Shown here: positions 8,269 through 17,608 of the stretch, in pieces
Layout of the letters: each line of letters begins with the position of its first letter
How positions within the stretch are numbered: the stretch's first letter is position 1
Assembly: GCA_019115705.1 (NCBI GenBank)
Contig: DXDB01000182.1
Location: 1 to 38,897 of the forward strand
From: Candidatus Tetragenococcus pullicola
GTDB taxonomy: Bacteria > Bacillota > Bacilli > Lactobacillales > Enterococcaceae
Direction: 5' to 3'
DNA length: 38,897 nucleotides
Notes under the pieces: generated by a model
Told to the model about the DNA's origin: nothing
Database searches by the model: none
Seen by the model: the letters and a program-made list of their open reading frames with translations, nothing else
Position numbers and translations under genes: made by a program

Positions 8269-8299
8269 TTGGCTAATTTTACAGAATATGGTGTATAAT
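8269..8299 (+). promoter_or_regulatory. parE-parC promoter
   Basis: A perfect -10 TATAAT (8294-8299) with a weak TTGGCT (8269-8274) at a long 19-base spacing. It lies about 90 bases before the parE start. Confidence 0.55.
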
Positions 8300-8387
8300 G
8301 TGAAAGGTCTACAAAAGAAGGCAGGGAAATAGTAGCTGTCTACTAGAAAATGTCTTATATAAAATGAATGTACAAGGAGAGTTGACG

Positions 8388-10409
8388 TTGGCAAAAAAAA
8401 CCAATGAGTATAATGATGCATCAATCCAAGTGTTACAAGGATTAGAAGCTGTAAGAAAAAGACCGGGTATGTATATTGGCTCGACAGATGGTCGCGGCCT
8501 TCATCATTTGGTCTATGAAATTTTTGATAATTCAGTGGATGAAGCCTTATCTGGTTATGGAAAAGAAATCACGGTAACCATTCATGAAGATAATAGTATC
8601 AGTGTAAAAGATAATGGGAGAGGAATGCCTGTAGGAATGCATGCTTCTGGCATCGCCACAGTCGAAGTTATTTTTACTGTTTTACATGCCGGAGGTAAAT
8701 TTGGCCAAGGCGGCTATAAAACTTCAGGCGGCTTGCATGGTGTGGGTGCCAGTGTTGTTAATGCTTTATCGAGTTGGTTGGATGTAACCATTGTGAGAGA
8801 TGGTGTCAAGTATCAAGAAACTTTTAAAAATGGCGGAAAACCGGTCGGAACATTAAAAAAAGTTGGGAAAGTAAGGCAACCGGATGGCACTTGTGTCCAT
8901 TTTCTGCCAGATGCCTCAATTTTTTCTGTTACCCAATTTTCTTATGATACCTTATCTGAAAGACTAAGAGAATCTGCTTTTTTACTTCAAGATGTCAAAG
9001 TCGACTTGATTGATTTGCGTGGGGAAGAAAAAGTTGCAGACACCTTTCACTACGAAGAAGGGATCAAAGAGTTTGTTGAATACTTAAATGAAGGAAAAGA
9101 CACCTTATCTCCTATCGCTTTTTTCAATGGAAGCAAAGAAGGTATTGAAGTCGAATTTTCCTTTCAATACAACGATGGTTATTCTGAAAATATTTTGTCT
9201 TTTGTCAATAATGTCCGTACAAAAGATGGGGGTACTCATGAAGCAGGAATGAAAACTTCGATCACTAAAGCCTTTAATGAATATGCACGTAAAGTAAACC
9301 TTTTAAAAGAAAAAGATAAAAATTTGGAAGGTAGCGATTTTCGCGAAGGCATGACCGGTGTTCTATCCGTTCGTATTCCGGAAGACCTACTCCAGTTTGA
9401 AGGACAAACCAAAGAAAAACTTGGTACACCGATTGCTCGAACGGTGGTTGATAATGTCATTGGTGAACAATTAGGCTTTTATTTATTAGAAAATAGTGAA
9501 ATGGGACAAATGTTGGTCAGAAAGGCAATCAAGGCCAGAGAAGCCCGAGTAGCTGCTCGTAAAGCACGAGATGAAAGTCGGAATGGGAAAAAGCGTAAAA
9601 AAGGCGAATCGTTACTTTCCGGGAAGTTGACCCCCGCCCAGTCTCGTAATCCTAAAAAGAATGAACTTTATTTAGTCGAAGGAGATTCAGCAGGAGGTTC
9701 TGCTAAACAAGGGCGAGATCGCAAATTTCAGGCGATTTTACCTTTACGAGGAAAAGTAATTAATACAGAAAAAGCCAAGATGCAAGACATTTTGAAAAAT
9801 GAAGAAATAAATACCATGATTTATACGATTGGTGCTGGTGTGGGTCCAGAGTTTTCGATTGAAGATTGCAATTATGACAAAGTAATCATTATGACAGATG
9901 CCGATACAGACGGTGCCCATATCCAAGTCTTGTTATTAACCTTCTTTTATCGTTATATGAAGCCGTTAATCGAAGCAGGAAAAGTTTATATTGCCTTACC
10001 GCCTTTGTACAAAGTTTCAAAAGGATCAGGGAAAAAAGAACAAATCGAATATGCTTGGACAGATGATGAATTGCGTCAGGTCATTGAAAAAGTAGGAAAA
10101 GGCTATATGTTACAACGTTATAAAGGACTAGGTGAAATGAATGCTGATCAATTGTGGGAAACAACCATGGATCCAGACACACGTACGCTAGTTCAGGTAA
10201 GAATTGATGATGCGGCACAAGCAGAAAGACGAGTGACTACCTTAATGGGCGATAAAGTGGCACCTCGTAGAAAATGGATTGAAAGCCATGTTCAATTTAC
10301 TTTAGAAGAAGAAGGAAGTATTTTAGAAACAACCGATCCAACAAATAATCATGATTTTTCTCAAACAGATGAAAAGTCAGTTGAAACGCTCAGTTTATTT
10401 GATAATTAA
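8388..10409 (+). CDS. parE: DNA topoisomerase IV subunit B (ParE)
   Basis: The 673-residue ATPase subunit of topoisomerase IV, which decatenates daughter chromosomes. Order of domains: GHKL ATPase (about 1-220, with EIFDNSVDEA, DNGRGMPV and GGLHGVGASVVNALS), transducer (about 220-395), and the TOPRIM domain with EGDSAGGSAKQG near residue 431 and DTDGAHIQ near 506. The tail contains RYKGLGEMNADQLWETTMDP. Pairing with parC downstream supports ParE over GyrB. I use the TTG start at 8388, 8 bases after AAGGAG (8374-8379); ATG 8364 lies upstream of that site. It is the first gene of a two-gene operon. Confidence 0.97.
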   Translation: MAKKTNEYNDASIQVLQGLEAVRKRPGMYIGSTDGRGLHHLVYEIFDNSVDEALSGYGKEITVTIHEDNSISVKDNGRGMPVGMHASGIATVEVIFTVLHAGGKFGQGGYKTSGGLHGVGASVVNALSSWLDVTIVRDGVKYQETFKNGGKPVGTLKKVGKVRQPDGTCVHFLPDASIFSVTQFSYDTLSERLRESAFLLQDVKVDLIDLRGEEKVADTFHYEEGIKEFVEYLNEGKDTLSPIAFFNGSKEGIEVEFSFQYNDGYSENILSFVNNVRTKDGGTHEAGMKTSITKAFNEYARKVNLLKEKDKNLEGSDFREGMTGVLSVRIPEDLLQFEGQTKEKLGTPIARTVVDNVIGEQLGFYLLENSEMGQMLVRKAIKAREARVAARKARDESRNGKKRKKGESLLSGKLTPAQSRNPKKNELYLVEGDSAGGSAKQGRDRKFQAILPLRGKVINTEKAKMQDILKNEEINTMIYTIGAGVGPEFSIEDCNYDKVIIMTDADTDGAHIQVLLLTFFYRYMKPLIEAGKVYIALPPLYKVSKGSGKKEQIEYAWTDDELRQVIEKVGKGYMLQRYKGLGEMNADQLWETTMDPDTRTLVQVRIDDAAQAERRVTTLMGDKVAPRRKWIESHVQFTLEEEGSILETTDPTNNHDFSQTDEKSVETLSLFDN

Positions 10410-10425
10410 TTAAATTTCATAAAAA

Positions 10426-10451
10426 GAGAGGGGCGGAAATGATGCCCTCTC
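10426..10451 (+). other. Intercistronic hairpin between parE and parC
   Basis: GAGAGGG(G)C pairs with GCCCTCTC around a 9-base loop, with one bulged G. There is no following T-run, so it is unlikely to be a terminator. It could protect or delimit an mRNA end between the two cistrons. Confidence 0.55.
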
Positions 10452-10482
10452 ACTAACCATTTATGCTAAAGGAGGATTTTCT

Positions 10483-12948
10483 TTGGAACATCATAATAAT
10501 ATTCAGGTATTGCCTTTAGAAGAAGTCATTGGCGATCGTTTTGGACGGTATTCAAAATATATCATCCAGGAACGTGCATTGCCTGATATTCGAGATGGAT
10601 TAAAGCCTGTGCAACGGCGTATTTTATTTTCGATGAATAAAGATGGCAACACCCACGAAAAAGGATTTCGAAAATCCGCAAAATCAGTAGGAAATATCAT
10701 GGGAAATTACCATCCTCATGGGGATATCAGTATTTATGAAGCCATGGTGCGATTAAGCCAGGATTGGAAGTTACGAGAAGTATTGGTTGAAATGCACGGC
10801 AATAACGGAAGTATGGACGGTGATCCTCCAGCGGCGATGCGTTATACAGAAGCTCGCTTGTCTGAGTTAAGTGGCGAAATGCTAACAGACATCGATAAAG
10901 AAACTGTTGAATTTGTATGGAATTTCGATGATACTGAAAAAGAACCGACTGTATTACCCGCTGGATATCCCAATCTTCTAGTGAACGGTTCGACAGGTAT
11001 TTCTGCTGGTTATGCTACAGAAATACCTACCCACAACTTAGGAGAAGTCATTGATGGTACGATTTATATGATCGATCATCCAGAAGCTTCGTTAGAAAAA
11101 CTGATGCAGTATATTCCTGGTCCAGACTTTCCAACAGGTGGCATCTTACAAGGAAAAGAAGAACTTAAAAAGGCCTATGAAAATGGAAAAGGCAAAGTGA
11201 TTTTACGTTCAAAAACGAGTGTAGAAGATTTACGTGGAAATAAACAACAAATCGTAATCACTGAAATTCCTTATGAAGTGAATAAAGCTTCTTTGGTCAA
11301 AAAAATGGATGAAATCCGCTTGAATAAAAAAATTGATGGCATTGCTGAGGTTCGTGACGAAAGTGATCGTACGGGTTTACGAATTGTTGTTGAACTTAAA
11401 AAAGATGCCAATGCACAAGGAATCTTGAACTATTTATTCAAAAATACCGATTTACAAATCAATTATAATTTTAATATGGTTGCCATAGATGACATGCGTC
11501 CTCAACAAGTTGGTCTGCAACATATTTTAAAAAGTTATATTCATCATCGTAAAAGTGTCATCCTTAAACGTAGTCAGTTTGATTTAACAAAAGCCAAAAA
11601 GAGACAGCATATCGTTGAAGGATTGATCAAAGCCTTATCGATTCTTGATGAAGTTATTGCGACCATTCGCGCCAGTAAAGATAAAAAAGATGCCAAAAAT
11701 AATTTGGTCATGGCCCACCAATTTACGGAAGAACAAGCCGAAGCAATTGTTAACCTACAACTTTATCGTTTAACAAATACCGATATTACACAGCTCAATA
11801 AGGAAGCTCAAGAACTAGCCGAATGGATTAAAGAATTACAAAAAATCATCAACGATCCGAAAGAATTATTTAAAGTAATGAAAAAAGAACTGCGTGACAT
11901 CAAGAAGAAATATGCAACTTCTCGACTGACAGCTATTGAAGCCGAGATTGAAGAAATAAAAATCGACACAGAAGTTCTTGTTGCTCAAGAAGAAGTAGTG
12001 GTTGCTGTTACCAAAGAAGGGTACTTCAAACGTAGCAGCCTGCGTTCTTATTCAGCTTCTAAACCCAATGAAGTCGGGATGAAAGAAGAGGATGTCCTAG
12101 TCTTTAGTGAACAGCTTAATACCTTGGATCATTTATTGATGGTGACCAACAAAGGAAATGTAATCTATCGACCGGTTCATGAAATACCAGATGTAAAATG
12201 GAAGGACATGGGAGAACATTTATCACAGTCCATTACTAATTTAGCAATGGATGAGACTGTTTTGGCTGTTTTTAGTTACAAAGAACTGGATGCTCATAAA
12301 AACTTTGTATTGATTACCAAAGAAGGTTATGTGAAGCAGACAACTATGAATGAAATTACACCTTGGCGAACCTATAAGAGTAGACCCATGAGTATCATCA
12401 AATTTAAATCTAAGACGGATCAATTAGTCAATGTTTTTCTGACAGATCAAGAAAAAGAAATGGATCTCTTTTTAGCTAGTCATCAATCATTTGGTTTGCG
12501 GTTTTCTTTATCAGAAGTTCCAGTTGTTGGTGCCAAGGCGGCTGGTGTCAAATCAATGAATCTTAAAAAAGAAGACTATGTGGTCAATGGCTTATTGGTT
12601 TATTCTGAAGGAGATACACCGATTGTTGTCATAACACAACGTGGCGCAGTGAAACGTATGTTAGCTCAAGAACTAAATCAAATGAGTCGAGCAAAACGAG
12701 GTTTATTAATTTTGCGTGAATTAAAGAAAAATCCGCATCGTATTATTTATATGGGGAGTGGACAAGGAGAAGAATTAGTACTTCAGGATCAAAAAGGAGA
12801 GCTACATTCTGTTATTTCAAACCAATTCCCAGTAAGTGATCGAAGTTCCAACGGTTCCTTTGTTTATAGTGAAAAAGAAGGCGGACTTGTGACATCTGTT
12901 CACGAGCTAATTGATCCTAGCATAGAAGAAGGAAAAACTGTTATATAA
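10483..12948 (+). CDS. parC: DNA topoisomerase IV subunit A (ParC), with Ile at the quinolone-resistance serine
   Basis: The 821-residue DNA-cleaving subunit. The winged-helix/tower breakage-reunion domain covers about 1-490, with the active-site Tyr near residue 121 in AAMRYTEARLS. A coiled coil follows (about 365-470), then the C-terminal beta-pinwheel (about 500-810). Start TTG 10483 is 7 bases after GGAGG (10471-10475). The quinolone-resistance region reads HPHGDISIYEAMVR (residues 77-90). In susceptible enterococci and streptococci the residue after GD is Ser (Ser79/80 by the usual numbering); here it is Ile82, and the acidic partner Glu86 is intact. Ser-to-Ile at this site is a standard fluoroquinolone-resistance change, so reduced susceptibility is a reasonable inference. 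GyrA lies outside the window. Confidence 0.97.
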   Translation: MEHHNNIQVLPLEEVIGDRFGRYSKYIIQERALPDIRDGLKPVQRRILFSMNKDGNTHEKGFRKSAKSVGNIMGNYHPHGDISIYEAMVRLSQDWKLREVLVEMHGNNGSMDGDPPAAMRYTEARLSELSGEMLTDIDKETVEFVWNFDDTEKEPTVLPAGYPNLLVNGSTGISAGYATEIPTHNLGEVIDGTIYMIDHPEASLEKLMQYIPGPDFPTGGILQGKEELKKAYENGKGKVILRSKTSVEDLRGNKQQIVITEIPYEVNKASLVKKMDEIRLNKKIDGIAEVRDESDRTGLRIVVELKKDANAQGILNYLFKNTDLQINYNFNMVAIDDMRPQQVGLQHILKSYIHHRKSVILKRSQFDLTKAKKRQHIVEGLIKALSILDEVIATIRASKDKKDAKNNLVMAHQFTEEQAEAIVNLQLYRLTNTDITQLNKEAQELAEWIKELQKIINDPKELFKVMKKELRDIKKKYATSRLTAIEAEIEEIKIDTEVLVAQEEVVVAVTKEGYFKRSSLRSYSASKPNEVGMKEEDVLVFSEQLNTLDHLLMVTNKGNVIYRPVHEIPDVKWKDMGEHLSQSITNLAMDETVLAVFSYKELDAHKNFVLITKEGYVKQTTMNEITPWRTYKSRPMSIIKFKSKTDQLVNVFLTDQEKEMDLFLASHQSFGLRFSLSEVPVVGAKAAGVKSMNLKKEDYVVNGLLVYSEGDTPIVVITQRGAVKRMLAQELNQMSRAKRGLLILRELKKNPHRIIYMGSGQGEELVLQDQKGELHSVISNQFPVSDRSSNGSFVYSEKEGGLVTSVHELIDPSIEEGKTVI

Positions 12949-12956
12949 AATGTATA

Positions 12957-12996
12957 AAATAGCGTTTTCTGTATTGATACAGGAAACGCTATTTTT
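12957..12996 (+). terminator. Terminator of parE-parC
   Basis: AATAGCGTTTTCTGTAT and ATACAGGAAACGCTATT make a 17-bp stem with one G-T pair and a 2-base loop, followed by TTT-A. It starts 8 bases after the parC stop. Confidence 0.92.
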
Positions 12997-13134
12997 ATAG
13001 CAAATGATTAAGAAAACTTTAGAATTCTTCTTTTTTGAGAATCAAATCACAGAGTAAAAATGTTGATTTAAAAAGGTTTATGAGTCTTTAAGTTAAAAAA
13101 ATGTATAAAATGTTAAAAAAATACTTCTTTAGGA

Positions 13135-13162
13135 TTGCAATCTGTTTTTACTGTGTTATACT
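13135..13162 (+). promoter_or_regulatory. pflB promoter (extended -10)
   Basis: TTGCAA (13135-13140), 16 bases, then TATACT (13157-13162) preceded by TGT, which makes an extended -10. The leader to the pflB ATG is about 45 bases. The flanking TGTG...CACG resembles half of a Rex site but the spacing is wrong (see rejected). Confidence 0.65.
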
Positions 13163-13214
13163 ATTCACGTAGAGCTGTTACAATAGTAAACAGAATTTTA
13201 AGGAGGATCCTAAA

Positions 13215-15494
13215 ATGGCAACTGTATCAAACAAAGTAGAAAACTTTGAAACTGCTTGGGATGGATTTAAAGATGGGCTTTGGAAAAACGAAATCAACAC
13301 GAGAGACTTTATTCAAAAGAACTACACTGAATATCGTGGCGATGACAAGTTTCTAGAAGGAATTGCGCCTAGTACGGACAAATTATGGACAAAATTGCAA
13401 GAAATGTTTGAAGTGGAACATGAACAAAACGGTGTTTATGACATGGACAATAACATTCCTTCAACGATTACTTCTCATGGCCCTGGCTATTTGATTAAAG
13501 AAGAAGAAAAAATTGTTGGCCTTCAAACTGATGTTCCTTTGAAACAAGCATTCCAACCATTTGGTGGTATTAAAATGGCTGAAGATGCATTGAAAACAAA
13601 TGGTTATGAAGTTGATGAAGATATGCATAAAATCTTCACTGACTGGAGAAAAACGCATAACCAAGGTGTATTTGATGCTTATACTCCTGAAATGCGTGCT
13701 GCTCGTCACAACAAGATTATCACTGGATTACCAGATGCATATGGTCGTGGACGTATCATTGGTGATTATCGTCGTATCGCTTTATATGGTATTGACTACT
13801 TGATGGCGGAAAAACAAAAAGATCATGCAAATATTGGCGTGAAGACAATGACAAACGATGTCATCCAATTGCGTGAAGAAGTTTCCGAACAATATCGTGC
13901 TTTAAATGATTTGAAGAAAATGGCTGCTTCTTACGGATTTGATATTTCTCGTCCAGCAGAAAATGCACAAGAAGCTATCCAATGGTTATACTTCGGTTAC
14001 CTTGGTGCTATTAAATCTCAAAACGGTGCTGCAATGTCCTTTGGTCGTGTATCAGCATTCTTGGATGTATACATTCAACGCGACTTAGAACGTGGTGTCC
14101 TTACAGAACCTGAAGCACAAGAATTGATTGATCAACTGGTATTGAAATTACGTATGGTTAAATATGCACGTACCCCTGAATACAATTCATTATTCTCAGG
14201 TTATCCAATTTGGGCTACTTTATCATTAGCTGGAATGGGAATTGACGGACGTTCACTTGTTACGAAAAATGACTTCCGCATCCTAAATACTCTTGTTAAC
14301 ATGGGACCAGCTCCTGAACCAAATATGACAATTTTGTATTCATCACGTTTACCTGAAGGATTTAAGACATTTGCTGCAAAAATTGCTAAAAATAGTTCTT
14401 CTATCCAATTTGAAAACGATGATTTACTTCGTACAAACTGGGGATCTGATGATGTATCCATTGCTTGCTGTGTATCTGCTACTGTAACAGGTAAAGACAT
14501 GCAATTCTTCGGTGCTCGTGCCAACCTTTGTAAAGCTCTTTTATATGCTATCAATGGTGGGGTTGATGAAAAGACAAAAGCTCAAGTTGGTCCTAATTAT
14601 CGTCCAATTACAAGTGATGTCCTTGACTTTGATGAAGTCATGCCAAAATACAAAGCGATGATGGATTGGTTAGCTGAACTTTATGTGAACACTTTAAATG
14701 TCATTCATTATATGCATGATAAATATTCATATGAAGCTGAACAATTAGCTTTGATGGATACAAACCTTAAACGTACCTTTGCAACAGGAATTGCTGGTTT
14801 ATCTCATGCTGCTGATAGTTTGATGGCTATTAAATACGGAAATGTTAAAGTTATTCGTGATGAAGATGGCTTAGCAGTTGATTATGAACCACAAAATGAA
14901 TTCCCAACTTATGGTAATGATAATAAAGAAGCAGACGAAATGGCAAACTGGATTGTTGAATACTTCATCGGCCAAATTCGCCGTCAACATACTTATCGTA
15001 ATTCCACACCTACTACTTCATTATTGACGATTACGTCTAATGTTGTTTATGGTAAAGCAACAGGAAATACGCCAGATGGTCGTCGTGCTGGTAAACCTTT
15101 ATCACCAGGTGCTAACCCAAGTTACCAAGATGGTAAATATTTAGGTGAAAAGAACGGCTTGTTAGCTTCATTGAACTCAACAGCTCGTTTGAACTATGAA
15201 AATGCTATGGATGGTATTTCTAATACGCAAACTATCAATCCAACTGGACTTGGTAAAGATGATGATACACGTATTGCAAACTTGAGCAATGTTTTAGACG
15301 GTTACTTTGACAAGGGCGGTTACCATATGAACGTCAATGTCTTCTCTAATGATCTTTTACTTGATGCCCAAGCTCATCCAGAAAAATATCCAAACTTAAC
15401 GATCCGTGTTTCTGGTTATGCTGTTAAGTTCCGTGACTTAACTCGTGAACAACAAAACGACGTTATTTCTAGAACTGCACATGACAGAATGTAA
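13215..15494 (+). CDS. pflB: Pyruvate formate-lyase (PflB)
   Basis: A 759-residue glycyl-radical enzyme that splits pyruvate with CoA into acetyl-CoA and formate under anaerobic conditions; in lactic acid bacteria it drives mixed-acid fermentation when sugar is limiting. The adjacent catalytic cysteines are at 418-419 in SIACCVSAT, the same numbers as in E. coli PflB. The radical glycine is at 734 in RVSGYAVKF, within the usual C-terminal glycyl-radical domain. The length equals the family norm. AGGAGG (13201-13206) precedes the ATG by 8 bases. It is monocistronic by its promoter and terminator. The radical is installed by the activase encoded just downstream. Confidence 0.98.
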   Translation: MATVSNKVENFETAWDGFKDGLWKNEINTRDFIQKNYTEYRGDDKFLEGIAPSTDKLWTKLQEMFEVEHEQNGVYDMDNNIPSTITSHGPGYLIKEEEKIVGLQTDVPLKQAFQPFGGIKMAEDALKTNGYEVDEDMHKIFTDWRKTHNQGVFDAYTPEMRAARHNKIITGLPDAYGRGRIIGDYRRIALYGIDYLMAEKQKDHANIGVKTMTNDVIQLREEVSEQYRALNDLKKMAASYGFDISRPAENAQEAIQWLYFGYLGAIKSQNGAAMSFGRVSAFLDVYIQRDLERGVLTEPEAQELIDQLVLKLRMVKYARTPEYNSLFSGYPIWATLSLAGMGIDGRSLVTKNDFRILNTLVNMGPAPEPNMTILYSSRLPEGFKTFAAKIAKNSSSIQFENDDLLRTNWGSDDVSIACCVSATVTGKDMQFFGARANLCKALLYAINGGVDEKTKAQVGPNYRPITSDVLDFDEVMPKYKAMMDWLAELYVNTLNVIHYMHDKYSYEAEQLALMDTNLKRTFATGIAGLSHAADSLMAIKYGNVKVIRDEDGLAVDYEPQNEFPTYGNDNKEADEMANWIVEYFIGQIRRQHTYRNSTPTTSLLTITSNVVYGKATGNTPDGRRAGKPLSPGANPSYQDGKYLGEKNGLLASLNSTARLNYENAMDGISNTQTINPTGLGKDDDTRIANLSNVLDGYFDKGGYHMNVNVFSNDLLLDAQAHPEKYPNLTIRVSGYAVKFRDLTREQQNDVISRTAHDRM

Positions 15495-15509
15495 GATACA
15501 AGAGTTTTT

Positions 15510-15541
15510 AAGGGTGGCAAGTTTCTTGTCACCCTTTTTTT
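15510..15541 (+). terminator. Terminator of pflB
   Basis: AAGGGTGGCAAG and TTGTCACCCTT pair around a short TTTC loop, with a run of eight or so T. It separates pflB from pflA, so the two are not simply cotranscribed. Confidence 0.88.
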
Positions 15542-15649
15542 ATGAATATGGTGTCTGTTAGCTAGCCATGCTAAAGGCGCCACTTAAATGAATAATTATT
15601 TCAACGTGTGTATAGATTTTAAAAAATTCTAAATGAAAGAGGGATAAAA

Positions 15650-16417
15650 ATGTCAGAACAAGTTAAAGGACGTATTCATTCCACTGAAAGTTTTGGAACT
15701 GTTGATGGACCAGGTTTACGCTTTATTATTTTCGCACAAGGGTGTCGGATGCGCTGTCAGTTTTGTCACAATCCTGATACTTGGGCAATCAATAATCCGG
15801 ATGCTACTTATCGTACGGCTGATGATGTTTTAGAAGAAGCATTAAAATATCGGGCGTATTGGGGAGAAAAAGGTGGTATCACCGTAAGTGGAGGAGAACC
15901 CCTTTTACAAATAGACTTTTTACTTGAGTTATTTAAAAAGGCCAAAGCACTCGGTATCAATACTACAATCGATACTTGTGGGAACCCATTTACACGAAAG
16001 GAACCTTTCTTTAGTAAATTTCAAGAATTAATGAATTATACAGATTTATTACTTTTTGACATCAAACAAATCGACAATGAACAACATAAACTTTTGACAA
16101 GACAAAGTAATGAAAATATTCTCGAAATGGCTAAATATTTATCAGAAATTGGAAAGCCTGTCTGGATCCGTCATGTTTTGGTGCCACAACGGAGCGATTA
16201 TGATGAATATCTTATTCGTTTAGATGCCTTTATCAAAACACTGAATAACGTGGATAAAGTGGAAATATTGCCTTATCATACGATGGGGAAATATAAATGG
16301 GATGAAATGGGACTGAAATATCCTTTAGATGGTATCGAACCTCCGACAAAAGATCGTGTTGAAAATGCCAAAAAACTTTTACACGTCGAAGATTATAAAG
16401 GGTATTTGACAAGATAA
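15650..16417 (+). CDS. pflA: Pyruvate formate-lyase activating enzyme (PflA)
   Basis: A 255-residue radical-SAM activase that abstracts hydrogen from the PflB glycine to create its radical. The [4Fe-4S] site CxxxCxxC is at Cys32, Cys36 and Cys39 (GCRMRCQFCHNPDTW). Further family motifs are the leading ESFGTVDGPGLRFIIFAQG, ITVSGGEPLLQ and the late LPYHTMGKYKW. GAGGGAT lies about 7 bases before the ATG. It follows pflB by 155 bases, beyond the pflB terminator; I cannot see a strong promoter in that gap. A long hairpin terminator closes the gene. Confidence 0.97.
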   Translation: MSEQVKGRIHSTESFGTVDGPGLRFIIFAQGCRMRCQFCHNPDTWAINNPDATYRTADDVLEEALKYRAYWGEKGGITVSGGEPLLQIDFLLELFKKAKALGINTTIDTCGNPFTRKEPFFSKFQELMNYTDLLLFDIKQIDNEQHKLLTRQSNENILEMAKYLSEIGKPVWIRHVLVPQRSDYDEYLIRLDAFIKTLNNVDKVEILPYHTMGKYKWDEMGLKYPLDGIEPPTKDRVENAKKLLHVEDYKGYLTR

Positions 16418-16439
16418 TACTGTTTATAATTGATAACAG

Positions 16440-16498
16440 TCATGTAGGGGCTTTTTACTTGAAAAAGATTCAGGTAAAAGTACCTACATGATTTTTTA
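16440..16498 (+). terminator. Long terminator of pflA
   Basis: The outer stem TCATGTAGG / CCTACATGA encloses an inner stem CTTTTTACTTGAA / TTCAGGTAAAAG, with a run of six T after it. It is unusually long (about 52 bases in the hairpin) for a simple terminator. Confidence 0.88.
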
Positions 16499-16538
16499 AC
16501 TGATTGTACGAGAATTAAAGAAATCAGTATAAAAAGCA

Positions 16539-16567
16539 TGGAAATTTAAAAAATAATTTGCTATCAT
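16539..16567 (+). promoter_or_regulatory. Probable ppaC promoter
   Basis: TGGAAA (16539-16544), 17 bases, TATCAT (16562-16567) with TGC ahead as an extended -10. It lies 33 bases before the ppaC ATG. Confidence 0.5.
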
Positions 16568-16599
16568 AAAGAAGAGTTAGAAAGATTGGAGCGAATGAT

Positions 16600-17523
16600 A
16601 TGTCAAAAGTATTAGTATTCGGACATCAAAACCCAGACACAGATGCAATCGGTGCTGCGATTAGTTATGCTGCATTGCAAAGAGAACTTGGAATGGATGC
16701 AGAAGCAGTTGCGTTAGGTGAACCTAATGAAGAAACAAAGTATGCCTTAGATTATTTCCATCTACAAGCGCCACGTGTGATTGAAAAGGTGACTGATGAA
16801 ACGCAAGACGTGATGTTAGTTGATCATAATGAATTTCAACAAAGTGTTTCTGATATAGCAGAAGCAACTATCTTATCAGTTGTCGACCATCATCGCATTG
16901 CAAATTTTGAAACAGCAAGTCCTTTGTATTATCGCGCGGAACCAGTAGGCTGTACGAGCACGATTATCTTGAAATTATACAAAGAAAAAGACATAGCCGT
17001 CGTACCAGAAATTGCTGGGATTATGTTATCTGCCATTATTTCTGATACTTTATTATTTAAATCACCAACGTGTACTCCTGAAGACGAAGCAGCGTGTCAC
17101 GAACTAGCAAAAATTGCAAACGTTGATTTAAAAACGTATGGTTTAGATTTATTGAAGGCTGGAACAAACTTAGAAAACAAGTCAATCGAAGAATTACTGG
17201 ACTTGGATGCTAAAAGTTTTACGATGGGAGATAAAACCGTTCGTATTGCCCAAGTAAATACAGTTGATATTGAAGAGGTATTGACTCGTCAATTTGATTT
17301 GGAAACCGCTATGGAAAAATTAAATCTTGAGAACTCTTATGACTTATTCTTATTAGTCATTACGAATATTTTAGATAGTAATTCAGAACTTTTAGCTATT
17401 GGTGATCCCGTAGATAAAGTAGAAGAGGCTTTTGATGTTTCTTTAGATAAAAATCGCGCCTTTTTAAAAGGAGTTGTCTCTCGAAAGAAACAAGTGGTAC
17501 CTCCTTTACAAAACGTGTTCTAA
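16600..17523 (+). CDS. ppaC: Manganese-dependent inorganic pyrophosphatase (family II, PpaC)
   Basis: A 307-residue cytoplasmic enzyme that hydrolyses pyrophosphate and pulls biosynthetic reactions forward. It has the DHH-family metal motifs: [13 protein letters not shown] (His9, Asp13, Asp15), MLVDHNE, the DHH signature in [10 protein letters not shown], and the C-terminal DHHA2 part with [10 protein letters not shown] for substrate binding. The length is typical of family II enzymes. In this window it also matters for the glycogen operon, because GlgC releases pyrophosphate. GGAG lies about 8 bases before the ATG. Confidence 0.98.
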   Translation: MSKVLVFGHQNPDTDAIGAAISYAALQRELGMDAEAVALGEPNEETKYALDYFHLQAPRVIEKVTDETQDVMLVDHNEFQQSVSDIAEATILSVVDHHRIANFETASPLYYRAEPVGCTSTIILKLYKEKDIAVVPEIAGIMLSAIISDTLLFKSPTCTPEDEAACHELAKIANVDLKTYGLDLLKAGTNLENKSIEELLDLDAKSFTMGDKTVRIAQVNTVDIEEVLTRQFDLETAMEKLNLENSYDLFLLVITNILDSNSELLAIGDPVDKVEEAFDVSLDKNRAFLKGVVSRKKQVVPPLQNVF

Positions 17524-17539
17524 TACAATAAGAGCAACA

Positions 17540-17576
17540 AACGCCTTGAGACGATCCTTTTGTTTCAAGGTGTTTT
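17540..17576 (+). terminator. Terminator of ppaC
   Basis: AACGCCTTGA pairs with TCAAGGTGTT (one G-T), followed by TTTCTGTTT. It lies 16 bases after the ppaC stop. Confidence 0.75.
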
Positions 17577-17608
17577 CTGTTTGAAATAAGAATAGGAGAA
17601 AGTAGATT

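Noticed and set aside
8110-8298. 62-residue plus-strand ORF in the plsY-parE gap
   Set aside because: It runs through both hairpins and into the parE promoter, lacks a ribosome binding site and shows no recognisable protein pattern.
13152-13169. Rex (NADH) operator at the pflB promoter
   Set aside because: TGTG and CACG are present but 10 bases apart instead of 8, and the right half is imperfect. Rex control of pflB is plausible biologically but not shown by this sequence.
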